Positions 7,943-15,855 of a DNA stretch of 37,451 nucleotides are shown here, piece by piece. This stretch comes from Arthrobacter bambusae (GTDB taxonomy: Bacteria > Actinomycetota > Actinomycetes > Actinomycetales > Micrococcaceae). The first letter of the stretch is position 1. The number at the start of each line of letters is the position of its first letter. A program made the position numbers and the translations under genes. The DNA lies in contig NZ_JAUSSZ010000023.1 in NCBI RefSeq assembly GCF_030812595.1, positions 1 to 37,451 on the forward strand, read 5' to 3'. The notes beneath the pieces are model-generated. The model did no database searches. It was not told the DNA's origin and saw nothing but the letters and a program-made list of their open reading frames with translations.

Positions 7943-8986
7943 ATGCACCCCAAGCGTCTAACGATCCACGTGTCCCGACTGGGAGCCGGGATAATCATGG
8001 CAGTGACAGCCACTGGACTTGCCTTCACTGTCCATGCCCTGCTTCCCCCCATCCCTGCCATGACAGCGGCTGTAGCGCTGGGTTTGTTAGCTGCAAATAT
8101 ACCGGGCACAGCGGCATGGGCTGCCGGACGCGCCCGCCCGGGCCTGGACTTCGCCGGCAAGCACCACATGCGTGCAGGGATCGTACTGCTCGGCCTGAAG
8201 GTCAGCGTTGTCGATGTCCTCAACCTTGGCTGGTTTTCGCTCTTCCTGATTGCCGCCGTCGTGCTGCTCAGTTTCGCCGGCACGTACGGGCTGGCCCGCC
8301 TCGTGAAGCTCCCCAAGGACGGTGCCCTCCTGATAGCAACCGGCTTCTCCATTTGCGGTGCCTCGGCGATCGGAGCCATGGCCGCAGTGCGTCGCATCCG
8401 GCACCAGGACACCGTCTTGCCAGTTGCCCTGGTGACCCTTTGCGGCACGCTCGCCATCGGCGTCCTGCCCCTGCTCATGCACCCCTTGGGCCTGAGTCCC
8501 CAACAATTCGGCGCATGGACGGGCGCCTCCGTGCACGACGTCGGGCAAGTAGTCGCAACGGCACAGACAGCCGGTCCCGTGGCCCTGGCGCTCGCCGTCG
8601 TCGTGAAACTAACGCGCGTGGTCCTCCTGGCCCCCATCGTTGCCGGAGCCGGCATTACGCAACGGTGGTCGATGCGACGGAAATCGTGCAACAGCACAGA
8701 GGCAAACGACGACGGCGGCAAGTTCCCGCCGATCGTCCCGCTCTTCGTACTCGGGTTCATCGCGATGGTGGCATTGCGCTCCACGGGCTGGTCGGGCCCG
8801 GGCGTCCTGGACGCCGCGGGAGGACTACAGGACATCCTGCTCGCGTCTGCCTTGTTCGGGCTGGGCTCAGCGGTCCGTGTGCGCACGCTGATGCATACAG
8901 GCGGCCGCGCCGTGCTGGTTGCGCTCGGCTCCTGGTTCCTTATCGTCCTGCTGGGCTTGGGCGCCGTCTTGCTCATGATTAGATAG
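7943..8986 (+). CDS. YeiH-family putative sulfate exporter (UPF0324)
   Basis: A 347-residue integral membrane protein with about ten hydrophobic segments, beginning with GAGIIMAVTATGLAFTVHAL. It carries the family hallmarks GICGASAI-like (SICGASAIGAMA) and GASVHDVGQVVATA. The family is annotated as a putative sulfate/anion exporter, mainly by association with sulfur metabolism; transport is not proven for most members. The ATG at 7943 has AAGG upstream. It is followed after 4 nt by the GTG of pepN, so the two are probably co-transcribed, though no functional link is obvious. It is divergent from the ATP-grasp operon. Confidence 0.88.
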   Translation: MHPKRLTIHVSRLGAGIIMAVTATGLAFTVHALLPPIPAMTAAVALGLLAANIPGTAAWAAGRARPGLDFAGKHHMRAGIVLLGLKVSVVDVLNLGWFSLFLIAAVVLLSFAGTYGLARLVKLPKDGALLIATGFSICGASAIGAMAAVRRIRHQDTVLPVALVTLCGTLAIGVLPLLMHPLGLSPQQFGAWTGASVHDVGQVVATAQTAGPVALALAVVVKLTRVVLLAPIVAGAGITQRWSMRRKSCNSTEANDDGGKFPPIVPLFVLGFIAMVALRSTGWSGPGVLDAAGGLQDILLASALFGLGSAVRVRTLMHTGGRAVLVALGSWFLIVLLGLGAVLLMIR

Positions 8987-8990
8987 CTGG

Positions 8991-11630
8991 GTGTCGAATC
9001 ACAACTTGGCGCGCGCTGAGGCCGCCACCCGTTCAGCCCTGATCAGCACCCACAGCTACGATGTCTCCCTTGACGTCCGCGAAGCAGCGGATGCCGCGGT
9101 GGCGGGGTACACAAGCCGCAGCGTCATCAACTTTTCGGCCGAGCCTGGCTCCTCCACCTTCCTGGACTTCATCCACGGTGGAGTGCACAGCGTCTTCCTC
9201 AACGGGAAAGGCCTGGACGTCGCCGAGGTAGTGGACGGCGACAGGATCCACCTCCGCAATCTCCAGGCTGAAAATCAGGTCACGGTCACCGGAACCGCCC
9301 TTTACAGCCGGTCCGGAGAGGGCATGCACCGTTTCGTCGACCCCGCCGACGGACAGTGCTACCTCTACACCCAGTACGAACCGGCGGATGCCCGCCGCGT
9401 CTTCGCGAATTTCGAACAGCCGGACCTGAAGGCCGAATTCACCTTCCACGTCATGGCGCCTTCTGAGTGGCATGTGGCCTCCAACGGTGCCGAACTTGCC
9501 CGGACGCAACTGACGAGCGATCCGGCAACGAGCCGCTGGGACTTCGCAACCACCGAGCGGATGTCCACGTACATCACCACCGTCCTCGCCGGACCCTATT
9601 TCCGCGCCACGGACCACTGGAGCAAAACGCTCGACGACGGGACGAGCCTTGAAGTTCCGCTCGCCCTCTATTGCCGCGCATCCATGCAGGAGTCCTTCGA
9701 CACAGCCGAGCTCTTCCGGCTGACGAAAAACGGCCTGGACTTCTTCAACGACCTCTTCGACTATCCGTATCCCTGGGGCAAGTACGATCAGGCGTTCGTG
9801 CCGGAGTACAACCTTGCTGCAATGGAGAATCCCGGCCTGGTCACCTTCACCGAGAAATACGTCTTTACTTCGCGGGCCACCGATGCCCAGTACCAGGCGC
9901 GCGCCAATACCCTCATGCACGAGATGGCCCACATGTGGTTCGGAGACCTCGTGACCATGACCTGGTGGGACGATCTCTGGCTCAAGGAATCCTTCGCCGA
10001 CTACATGGGTACCCTCGGCGTGGACAAAGCCACGGACTGGGACAGTGCCTGGGTGAATTTCGCGAGCAAGCGCAAGTCCTGGGCATACGTGCAGGACCAG
10101 TTGCCCACGACGCACCCCATCGTTGCGGACATTCCGGACCTGGAAGCCGCCAAGCAGAACTTTGATGGCATTACGTATGCCAAAGGCGCATCGGTCCTGA
10201 AGCAATTGGTGGCCTACGTCGGCTTCGAGGCGTTCATTGCCGGATCGCGGCGCTATTTCAAAGATCACGAGTATGGCAACACGTCCCTGGCCGACCTCCT
10301 CGAAGCCCTGGGCACAGCCTCGGGCCGGGATCTTGGAACCTGGGCCCGGCAGTGGCTGCAGACCTCGGGGATCTCCACCATTGCGGCGGAGATCACAGGG
10401 AGCGGAGATTCCATGGCCGCGGTGACCCTGCGCCAGGACTCCGTGGATCCCATCACGGGCGAACAAGAACACCGGCCGCACCGGCTCAGGATCGGCCTCT
10501 ACAACTTTGACGACGGCGGCCAGTTGCTCCGCACGGAGGGCATCGAGTTCGACGTCGACGGCGCCGACACCACGGTGGGCGAACTCGCGGGCAAGCCGCG
10601 CCCGGCCCTCCTTCTCGTCAACGACGACGACCTCAGCTATGCCAAGGTCCGCCTGGATGCAGGGTCCGAAGCGACAGTACGTTCCTCCTTGGACCGGCTC
10701 AGCGATCCCATGGCCCGGGCCTTGTGCTGGACAGCCCTGTGGGATTCAGCGCGAGACGCCGTCACACCGGCGGCGCTGTACGTCGCCGCCGTCGAACGCT
10801 TCGCCCCCGCCGAGTCAGGAATCGGCGTCCTCCTCAACGTTCTGGGCAACGCCGTGACCGCCGTCGAACGCTATGTCCCGGCACCGCAACGGCAGGGGAT
10901 CCGCGAGAGCCTGATGGCGAGCAGCGCGATGCAACTGCGAAACTCCGCGCCGGGTTCGGACCAGCAACTCGCGTGGGCCAGGACCCTGGCCGAATTGTCG
11001 CGCCACGACGGCGCCTACGTCGAGTTCTTCCGCGGCATTCTCTCCGGCAGCGTCACGGTGGACGGCCTGACAGTGGATGCGGACCTTCGGTGGAGCCTTT
11101 GGCAAGCATTGGCAGCCAACGGAGCAGCAGGGCTGTCGGAACTGGATGCCGAGCTCGCCTTGGACCACACTGCCGCGGGACGCGAAGGCCATGCGCTGGC
11201 AGCAGCTGCCCGCCCGGATGCGGCCGTCAAGGCGGCCGCATGGAATGCCGCAATCAACGACGCCGGGCTCTCCAACGAGATTCTGAGCGCGACAATCGCG
11301 GGTTTCTCCCTTGCCCCGTCCGGGCTCCTGGACGGCTTCACGGAACCGTACTTCGACTGCCTGGAGGATGTCTGGCAGTCCCGGAGCATCGAGATCGCGG
11401 GCCGGATTGTCCGCGGCTTGTTCCCCGCGGCCCAGGACCTGGAACCCGGGATGGCTCCGGCAGATCATCCGGTGCTTCGGCGCACGGACGATTGGCTTAG
11501 TACCCACACGGCGGCTCCGCGGGCGCTGCGTCGCATCGTCATCGAGCAGCGCAGCCATCTGTTCCGCGCCCTCACGGCCCAAGCCGCCGGCGCTTCGGAA
11601 GAAGGCACTCTACCGCTGCAGCAGGGGTGA
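8991..11630 (+). CDS. pepN: Aminopeptidase N, M1 zinc metallopeptidase
   Basis: A cytosolic aminopeptidase that removes N-terminal residues from peptides, of the usual actinobacterial length (879 residues). The zinc site is complete: H310-E311-M-A-H314 and E333 in WLKESFADY. The exopeptidase motif, normally GAMEN, reads AAMEN (276-280), so the first Gly is replaced by Ala. The catalytic Tyr lies in GITYAKGASVL. A long helical ERAP1-like C-terminal region follows. The start is a GTG four bases after the preceding stop, with a weak ribosome site, suggesting coupling to the upstream exporter gene. It converges on the lipoate-ligase gene with only about 20 nt between them. Confidence 0.95.
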   Translation: MSNHNLARAEAATRSALISTHSYDVSLDVREAADAAVAGYTSRSVINFSAEPGSSTFLDFIHGGVHSVFLNGKGLDVAEVVDGDRIHLRNLQAENQVTVTGTALYSRSGEGMHRFVDPADGQCYLYTQYEPADARRVFANFEQPDLKAEFTFHVMAPSEWHVASNGAELARTQLTSDPATSRWDFATTERMSTYITTVLAGPYFRATDHWSKTLDDGTSLEVPLALYCRASMQESFDTAELFRLTKNGLDFFNDLFDYPYPWGKYDQAFVPEYNLAAMENPGLVTFTEKYVFTSRATDAQYQARANTLMHEMAHMWFGDLVTMTWWDDLWLKESFADYMGTLGVDKATDWDSAWVNFASKRKSWAYVQDQLPTTHPIVADIPDLEAAKQNFDGITYAKGASVLKQLVAYVGFEAFIAGSRRYFKDHEYGNTSLADLLEALGTASGRDLGTWARQWLQTSGISTIAAEITGSGDSMAAVTLRQDSVDPITGEQEHRPHRLRIGLYNFDDGGQLLRTEGIEFDVDGADTTVGELAGKPRPALLLVNDDDLSYAKVRLDAGSEATVRSSLDRLSDPMARALCWTALWDSARDAVTPAALYVAAVERFAPAESGIGVLLNVLGNAVTAVERYVPAPQRQGIRESLMASSAMQLRNSAPGSDQQLAWARTLAELSRHDGAYVEFFRGILSGSVTVDGLTVDADLRWSLWQALAANGAAGLSELDAELALDHTAAGREGHALAAAARPDAAVKAAAWNAAINDAGLSNEILSATIAGFSLAPSGLLDGFTEPYFDCLEDVWQSRSIEIAGRIVRGLFPAAQDLEPGMAPADHPVLRRTDDWLSTHTAAPRALRRIVIEQRSHLFRALTAQAAGASEEGTLPLQQG

Positions 11631-11651
11631 ACCAGGAGCCGGGCGGAGTAG

Positions 11652-12740
11652 CTAGGGAACGCGGTGAAGCCATTCTTCGGTGCCGAACTTTGACTGCACC
11701 CGCTCCCGTGCTGTTGCCAATTCGTCGTCGGTGATGCTGGACACTATGGCGCCGTAGCGTTCGGTGAACACCGCCTGCATGGCCTCGATGATTTCCGTCC
11801 GGGCCAGGCCGGTCTGCCGCCTAAGGGGATCCACGCGCTTCTTTGCACTGCGGGTGCCTTTGTCGGAAAGCTTTTCCTTGCCGATGCGCAGGACCTCGAC
11901 CATCTTGTCGGCGTCGATGTCGTAGCTCAGGGTGACGTGGTGCAGCATGCCGCCGTTGGCGAGGCGCTTTTGCGCGGCACCGCCGATCTTGCCTTGCTCG
12001 GTGGCGATGTCATTGAGGGGGACGTAGAACGCCGTAATCCCCAGTTTTTCGAGGGCAGCCATGACCCATGCGTCCAGGAACGCATAGGAATCGGCAAAGC
12101 TGATCCCATCCACCAGGCTCTGTGGCACATAGAGCGAATAGGTGATGCAGTTTCCGGCCTCCATGAACATTGCTCCCCCGCCGCTGATGCGGCGGACCAC
12201 CGTGATGCCGTGGCGGGCCACGCCGTCGGGATCCACCTCGTTGCGGAAAGACTGGAAACTGCCGATCACGACTGATGGCTCTTCCCAGTCCCAGAAGCGC
12301 AGCGTGGGATTGCGGAGCCCGGCCCCGACTTGCTCGGTGAGGACCTCGTCCAGCGCCACGTTGAGGCGGGTGGGAAGGATCGACGGCGGGATGACCTCCC
12401 ACTGATGGTCCGCCCATCCGCTGGCCTTGGACAGCGCCCTGCGGACCGCGACGGCAACGGCGTCGGCAGAGAAGCCGAACAGGACGGCGCCGGGAGGCAG
12501 CGCGGCGGAGACAGCCGCGGAAATCTCCGCCGGCGTCGAACTTTCCGGGAGGCCCGTGAGCGCCCGGTTGATGTCCAGCAGGGCCTCGTCCGGTTCCAGG
12601 AAGAAGTCGCCGCTGAGCGAGACGCCGGCGAACCGCCCATCCACGACGTCGAGGTCCACCACCACGAGCTTTCCGCCGGGGACCTTGTATTCGCCATGGA
12701 GCCGTGGTTGATCGGATTGGAATGCCGCGCTGGAAGTCAT
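11652..12740 (-). CDS. Lipoate--protein ligase family protein, accessory domain at N-terminus
   Basis: A 362-residue protein. The catalytic biotin/lipoate ligase (BPL/LplA) domain occupies about residues 115-340: RLNVALDEVL, PSVVIGSFQSF, RRISGGGAMFMEAGN (the RRxSGGG lipoate-AMP loop) and GKIGGAAQKR with the ligase Lys. Residues about 12-95 (GGKLVVVDLDV, LSGDFFLEPDEAL) resemble the small accessory domain that is C-terminal in E. coli LplA or a separate LplB subunit in Thermoplasma; here it comes first. It probably attaches lipoate, or transfers octanoate, to lipoyl domains. I prefer the ATG at 12740, which has GGAG 5 nt upstream; an ATG three codons earlier is possible. It is a single gene, convergent with pepN. 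Confidence 0.85.
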   Translation of the reverse strand: MTSSAAFQSDQPRLHGEYKVPGGKLVVVDLDVVDGRFAGVSLSGDFFLEPDEALLDINRALTGLPESSTPAEISAAVSAALPPGAVLFGFSADAVAVAVRRALSKASGWADHQWEVIPPSILPTRLNVALDEVLTEQVGAGLRNPTLRFWDWEEPSVVIGSFQSFRNEVDPDGVARHGITVVRRISGGGAMFMEAGNCITYSLYVPQSLVDGISFADSYAFLDAWVMAALEKLGITAFYVPLNDIATEQGKIGGAAQKRLANGGMLHHVTLSYDIDADKMVEVLRIGKEKLSDKGTRSAKKRVDPLRRQTGLARTEIIEAMQAVFTERYGAIVSSITDDELATARERVQSKFGTEEWLHRVP

Positions 12741-12764
12741 GGTCTCCATCCTGCCGGAAAAGGC

Positions 12765-12806
12765 AAAAGCCCGCAGCCGCCGAAGCTACGGCGGGTGCGG
12801 GCTTTT
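12765..12806 (-). terminator. Intrinsic terminator of rpmE2
   Basis: AAAAGCCCGCA (12765-12775) and TGCGGGCTTTT (12796-12806) form a perfect 11-bp stem whose loop contains a further CCGCC/GGCGG pairing. Read on the minus strand, it lies about 25 nt after the rpmE2 stop and ends in TTTT. It is a strong rho-independent terminator. Confidence 0.88.
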
Positions 12807-12830
12807 ACAGAAGCTTGGAGGTGAAGTTGA

Positions 12831-13088
12831 TTACTTCTTGCCGCCGAAGCCCTTGAAGCGAGCGTTGAAGCGCTCGACGCGGCCTGCAGAGTCCATGATG
12901 CGCTGCTTGCCCGTGTAGAACGGGTGGGACTCGGAGGAGATTTCGACGTCGATGACCGGGTAGGTGTTGCCGTCTTCCCACTCGATGGTCTTGGAAGAAG
13001 ACACGGTGGACTTGGTCAGGAACTTGACGCCGGAAGCCAGGTCGTTGAAGACAACAGCTTCGTACTTCGGGTGGATATCAGACTTCAT
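12831..13088 (-). CDS. rpmE2: 50S ribosomal protein L31 type B (zinc-free)
   Basis: Ribosomal protein L31, 85 residues, starting MKSDIHPKYEAVVF and ending RFNARFKGFGGKK. It contains no cysteine, so it is the zinc-independent (C-minus) paralogue, which in many bacteria replaces zinc-binding L31 under zinc limitation. The start is well set: AAAGGT lies 6 nt before the ATG. A -10 match (TATGAT) about 100 nt upstream and the strong terminator downstream suggest a monocistronic unit. I looked for a Zur-type palindrome in the leader and did not find one. Confidence 0.96.
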   Translation of the reverse strand: MKSDIHPKYEAVVFNDLASGVKFLTKSTVSSSKTIEWEDGNTYPVIDVEISSESHPFYTGKQRIMDSAGRVERFNARFKGFGGKK

Positions 13089-13190
13089 AATGGGACCTTT
13101 GTTCGCGCAGCTGGATTTTGCCAGCTGCCAGGTATGAATGGATTCGAACCGCGCACTGAAAACAGATTCCCCGTGCCGGGCCAACAATCA

Positions 13191-13196
13191 ATCATA
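13191..13196 (-). promoter_or_regulatory. Probable -10 box of rpmE2
   Basis: On the minus strand this reads TATGAT, one mismatch from consensus, about 100 nt upstream of the L31 start. The sequence 18 nt upstream (TTCGTC) is a poor -35. It implies a leader of roughly 95 nt. No zinc-regulator palindrome is visible. Confidence 0.4.
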
Positions 13197-13244
13197 GCGG
13201 AAAGCGCACCCTGCGACGAACAGCGTCGACACAGCCGCACCCTC

Positions 13245-13382
13245 CTATCTGTCCAGATCCGTTTCGACCAGGACGACCAACTTGTCCAGCGCCTCTTCGG
13301 CTCCGGCGCCTTGGGCGAAGAGTGCGGCGGGACGGGCGTGCAGGCCGGAGGCGCTGGCGACAATGGCCTTACGTTCAGGCAT
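13245..13382 (-). pseudogene. ptsH: Internally deleted HPr (PTS phosphocarrier), 45 residues
   Basis: An open frame of 45 codons with an ATG and a strong GAAGGAG ribosome site 5 nt upstream. The first part, MPERKAIVASASGLHARPAA, is the HPr N-terminus with the phosphorylatable His15-type motif GLHARPA. The last part, EEALDKLVVLVETDLDR, is the HPr C-terminal helix. The middle, about 40 residues including the Ser46 region and three strands of the fold, is missing, and the join is in frame. Full HPr is about 85-90 residues, so a normal fold is unlikely. It lies about 100 nt downstream of licT in the beta-glucoside PTS operon. Call it a deletion pseudogene or a translated mini-HPr; HPr ancestry is clear, function doubtful. 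Confidence 0.8.
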
Positions 13383-13447
13383 GGGGTCTCCTTCTCGGGG
13401 CGGGTTGTCAGCGTTTGGCAGGACAGAGCGAACTGGGTTGTTTGAAT

Positions 13448-13474
13448 GCTGTGGAGGTGGGGCAAGTCCACAGC
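13448..13474 (-). other. Stem-loop between licT and the HPr remnant
   Basis: GCTGTGGA (13448-13455) and TCCACAGC (13467-13474) form a perfect 8-bp stem with an 11-nt loop, starting 9 nt after the licT stop. No T-tract follows, so it may be a processing or weak termination signal. Confidence 0.35.
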
Positions 13475-13482
13475 GGTGGGTT

Positions 13483-14331
13483 TCAGGCCGCTTCGGTCAT
13501 ATCCGCGACGAGGCGAGCGACGTGGAGCGCCAGGTACGCCACTTCATCGCGAGTCAACGAGGCGTCCAGGCCCATCTCCAGGAGGTACTGAATCTTGGCG
13601 GCACAGACCACTGCTTCCGGATGGCTCTGGATGATGGCATCCACCAGGACGGTGGACTTCTCGGATATTTGTTTTCCGGATGCGACCCGGCTGAAGAGAT
13701 ACCGCAGGTGAGTGACGAAGCGTGCCGCGTTCATGGACTGCTGGTCCACGGTGAAGCCGAACGTCTTGTCCACCAGCGCGAACGCCTGCGCGATAACACC
13801 GGTCATCTGCATGGCCTTCTCCATGCCAGGGATGGCGAACTGCGCGTTGACGAAGTGCATGGCCAGGGCCACCGCTTCGTCAACGTGCAACGTGACGCCC
13901 AAGGATTTCTCCACCAGCCCCAGTGCCTCGCGGCCAGTGGCCAATTCCTTCGGATATAGCTGGGACACTTCCCAGGCCAGCGGGAACTGGGCAGGAATGC
14001 CTTCCTGTAGCCGCTCGACAGCGAAACTCAGGTGATCGGCCAACGGCACAACGAGGGCCTGGCTGATCCGCAGATTAAGCCGCTCCCCCGCCAGCGCGGC
14101 CACTTCGCCGGCAGCGTTGAGACAGTCCAGCGGTATGTCGTCGAGGAAGCGGGCCAGCCGTTCCAGGTTGGTGTTCTCCGCCGCGACGAAGACCTGATCC
14201 GCGTCATCGCGGGAGATCACATCGCCCGGTTTGCGGCCATGACCCAGGCCGCGGCCGATAGCCACGAGATCTTTGCCGTCACCACCGACTGCCAAGACAG
14301 CGTTGTTGTTGAGCACGCGCTTGAGGTGCAC
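13483..14331 (-). CDS. licT: LicT/BglG-family transcriptional antiterminator
   Basis: An RNA-binding antiterminator of 282 residues. The N-terminal CAT domain (1-55) has the typical KRVLNNNAVLAV. Two PRD domains follow, with candidate regulatory histidines in ADHLSFAV and in MHFVNAQF (PRD1), and in FVTHLRYLF and LALHVARL (PRD2). In this family, EII phosphorylates PRD1 to inhibit and HPr phosphorylates PRD2 to activate. The start is GTG at 14331, with AAAGGAA upstream. It is downstream of bglP and bglA in the same strand. Its expected RNA target (a RAT overlapping a terminator) is readable in the bglP leader, so autoregulation of the operon by antitermination is well supported. The HPr gene next to it is internally deleted. 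Confidence 0.92.
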   Translation of the reverse strand: MHLKRVLNNNAVLAVGGDGKDLVAIGRGLGHGRKPGDVISRDDADQVFVAAENTNLERLARFLDDIPLDCLNAAGEVAALAGERLNLRISQALVVPLADHLSFAVERLQEGIPAQFPLAWEVSQLYPKELATGREALGLVEKSLGVTLHVDEAVALAMHFVNAQFAIPGMEKAMQMTGVIAQAFALVDKTFGFTVDQQSMNAARFVTHLRYLFSRVASGKQISEKSTVLVDAIIQSHPEAVVCAAKIQYLLEMGLDASLTRDEVAYLALHVARLVADMTEAA

Positions 14332-14364
14332 GTCTCACCATTCCTTTCATCAGAAAATCAAGGG

Positions 14365-14396
14365 GTGGTGCGGGGTGGGACACCGCCCCGCACCAC
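14365..14396 (-). terminator. Strong hairpin between bglA and licT
   Basis: GTGGTGCGGGG (14365-14375) and CCCCGCACCAC (14386-14396) form a perfect 11-bp GC-rich stem with a 10-nt loop in the 89-nt bglA-licT spacer. The minus-strand flank after it is CCCTTGATTTTC, only weakly T-rich. It may be a partial terminator or an RNA-stability element lowering licT output relative to bglP-bglA. Confidence 0.5.
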
Positions 14397-14420
14397 GATC
14401 CGGCGGAATCTGCCGGTAAC

Positions 14421-15839
14421 TCAGTCGGAGAGTGACTCCCCGCCGGAGGCGATGACGTCCTGGTACCAGAAGAAACTGTCCTTCCGGATCCGGGCCAGTT
14501 CCTTCAGGTCATCCTCCGTACGGTCCACGTAGATAAAGCCGTACCGTTTGGAGATGCCCTGATGCGTGGACACCAGATCGATGGCCGTCCAGGGGCAGTA
14601 ACCGAACACGTCCACGCCGTCGCTGATGGCCAGCTGGATCTGTTCCAGGTGTAGGCGCAGGAACTCGATCCGGTAGTGGTCCCGCACCCGCCCGTCCACC
14701 AGTTCATCGAAGGCCCCAAGGCCGTTCTCCGTGATGATCAGCGGCAGCCGGTACCGGTCCCAGAGGCGGCGCATGGTGCTGCGGAACCCCACGGGGTCGA
14801 TCTCCCAGCCGAAGGCGTTGACCGGCAGGTGCTCGTTCTTCACTGCCCGGTACAGGCCGACCTCGCCGCGCACGATCTGCTGATCCCCGCCCCGCGTCTG
14901 GATGTCCGAGGCGTCGCCCCGAGACGCTCCCACAGTCTGCGTGGAGTAGTAGTTGAACGCCAGGAAATCCGGCTTCGCGGCGGCCAGCAGCTCCAGATCA
15001 CCCTCACGGATCTCCGGGTCCCAGCCCTTGGCCTTCAAATACGCCCAGGCCAGATGGTGGTAGCTCCCCCGCACGGACAGGTCTAGGTAGAGGAGGTTTC
15101 GGATGGCGTCCCAGTCGTCCGCGGCCACCACGTCCTCTGGCGCGCAGCTGGCCGGGTAGACGGAGACGATGTTTGGCGCAGGACCGATCTTCGCCTCCGG
15201 CAGCAGCTCGTGGCAGAGCACCATCGCCTTCGCCTGCGCCAGGAACATGTGGTGGTTCTGCTGGTACAGCTCCCGCCCCTCCACTTGACCGCTGCGGCCC
15301 GTGGTGCCGATGGCCTTGCCGTGGAGGATCATCATGTTCTGCTCGTTGATGGTGAGCCACAACTTCACTTTGGAGCCGTACTCTTCGAACAGGATCCGGG
15401 CGTAGCGCTCGAAGGCGTCGATGGTGGAGCGCCGGGACCAGCCGCCCTCGGCATCGAGGGCAGCGGGCAGATCGAAGTGGTACATGGTCACCACGGGCTC
15501 GATACCGCGGGCCAGGAGCGCGTCGATCACGCTGTGGTAGTGCGCGACGCCGGCCTGGTTCACCTCGCCGTCGCCGTCGGGGATGACCCGGGTCCAGGCG
15601 ATGGAGAATCGGTAGGCGGTCAGCCCCAGCTCAGCGAAGAGTTCCACGTCCTCGGCGAAGCGGTGGTAGTGGTCCGCCGCCACGGTGAAATCCGTGACGC
15701 CCTCAGGCCGGTGGATGTGGAGATCCACCACGGACGGACCCTTGCCATCGGCTTCCCAGCCGCCCTCCACCTGATAGGCAGAGGTGGAGGCGCCCCAGAG
15801 GAAATCCCCGGGGAACGGGGTCAGCTGCTCGTGCTGCAT
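14421..15839 (-). CDS. bglA: 6-phospho-beta-glucosidase, GH1 family
   Basis: A cytosolic glycoside hydrolase of 472 residues. The GH1 N-terminal signature is FLWGASTSAYQVEGGW. The acid/base Glu is in WLTINEQNMM and the nucleophile Glu in LIITENGLGAFD. The C-terminal ISKRYGFIYVD contains the Ser/Lys/Tyr phosphate-binding pattern of phospho-beta-glucosidases, which separates them from plain beta-glucosidases. It would split phosphorylated beta-glucosides (for example from arbutin, salicin or cellobiose) into glucose-6-phosphate and an aglycone. It lies 16 nt after bglP, whose product imports and phosphorylates the substrate, so the two form one transcription unit. Confidence 0.95.
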   Translation of the reverse strand: MQHEQLTPFPGDFLWGASTSAYQVEGGWEADGKGPSVVDLHIHRPEGVTDFTVAADHYHRFAEDVELFAELGLTAYRFSIAWTRVIPDGDGEVNQAGVAHYHSVIDALLARGIEPVVTMYHFDLPAALDAEGGWSRRSTIDAFERYARILFEEYGSKVKLWLTINEQNMMILHGKAIGTTGRSGQVEGRELYQQNHHMFLAQAKAMVLCHELLPEAKIGPAPNIVSVYPASCAPEDVVAADDWDAIRNLLYLDLSVRGSYHHLAWAYLKAKGWDPEIREGDLELLAAAKPDFLAFNYYSTQTVGASRGDASDIQTRGGDQQIVRGEVGLYRAVKNEHLPVNAFGWEIDPVGFRSTMRRLWDRYRLPLIITENGLGAFDELVDGRVRDHYRIEFLRLHLEQIQLAISDGVDVFGYCPWTAIDLVSTHQGISKRYGFIYVDRTEDDLKELARIRKDSFFWYQDVIASGGESLSD

Positions 15840-15855
15840 GCTGTGAGTCCTTTCC

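Noticed and set aside
9033..10481. A 482-codon open frame on the minus strand
   Set aside because: Antisense to pepN, whose zinc and substrate motifs are intact; no motif on this strand.
13140..13150. tRNA-like T-loop (GGTTCGAATCC on the minus strand)
   Set aside because: The flanking bases do not pair as a T-stem, and no acceptor or anticodon arm can be built around it; it lies in the rpmE2 leader.
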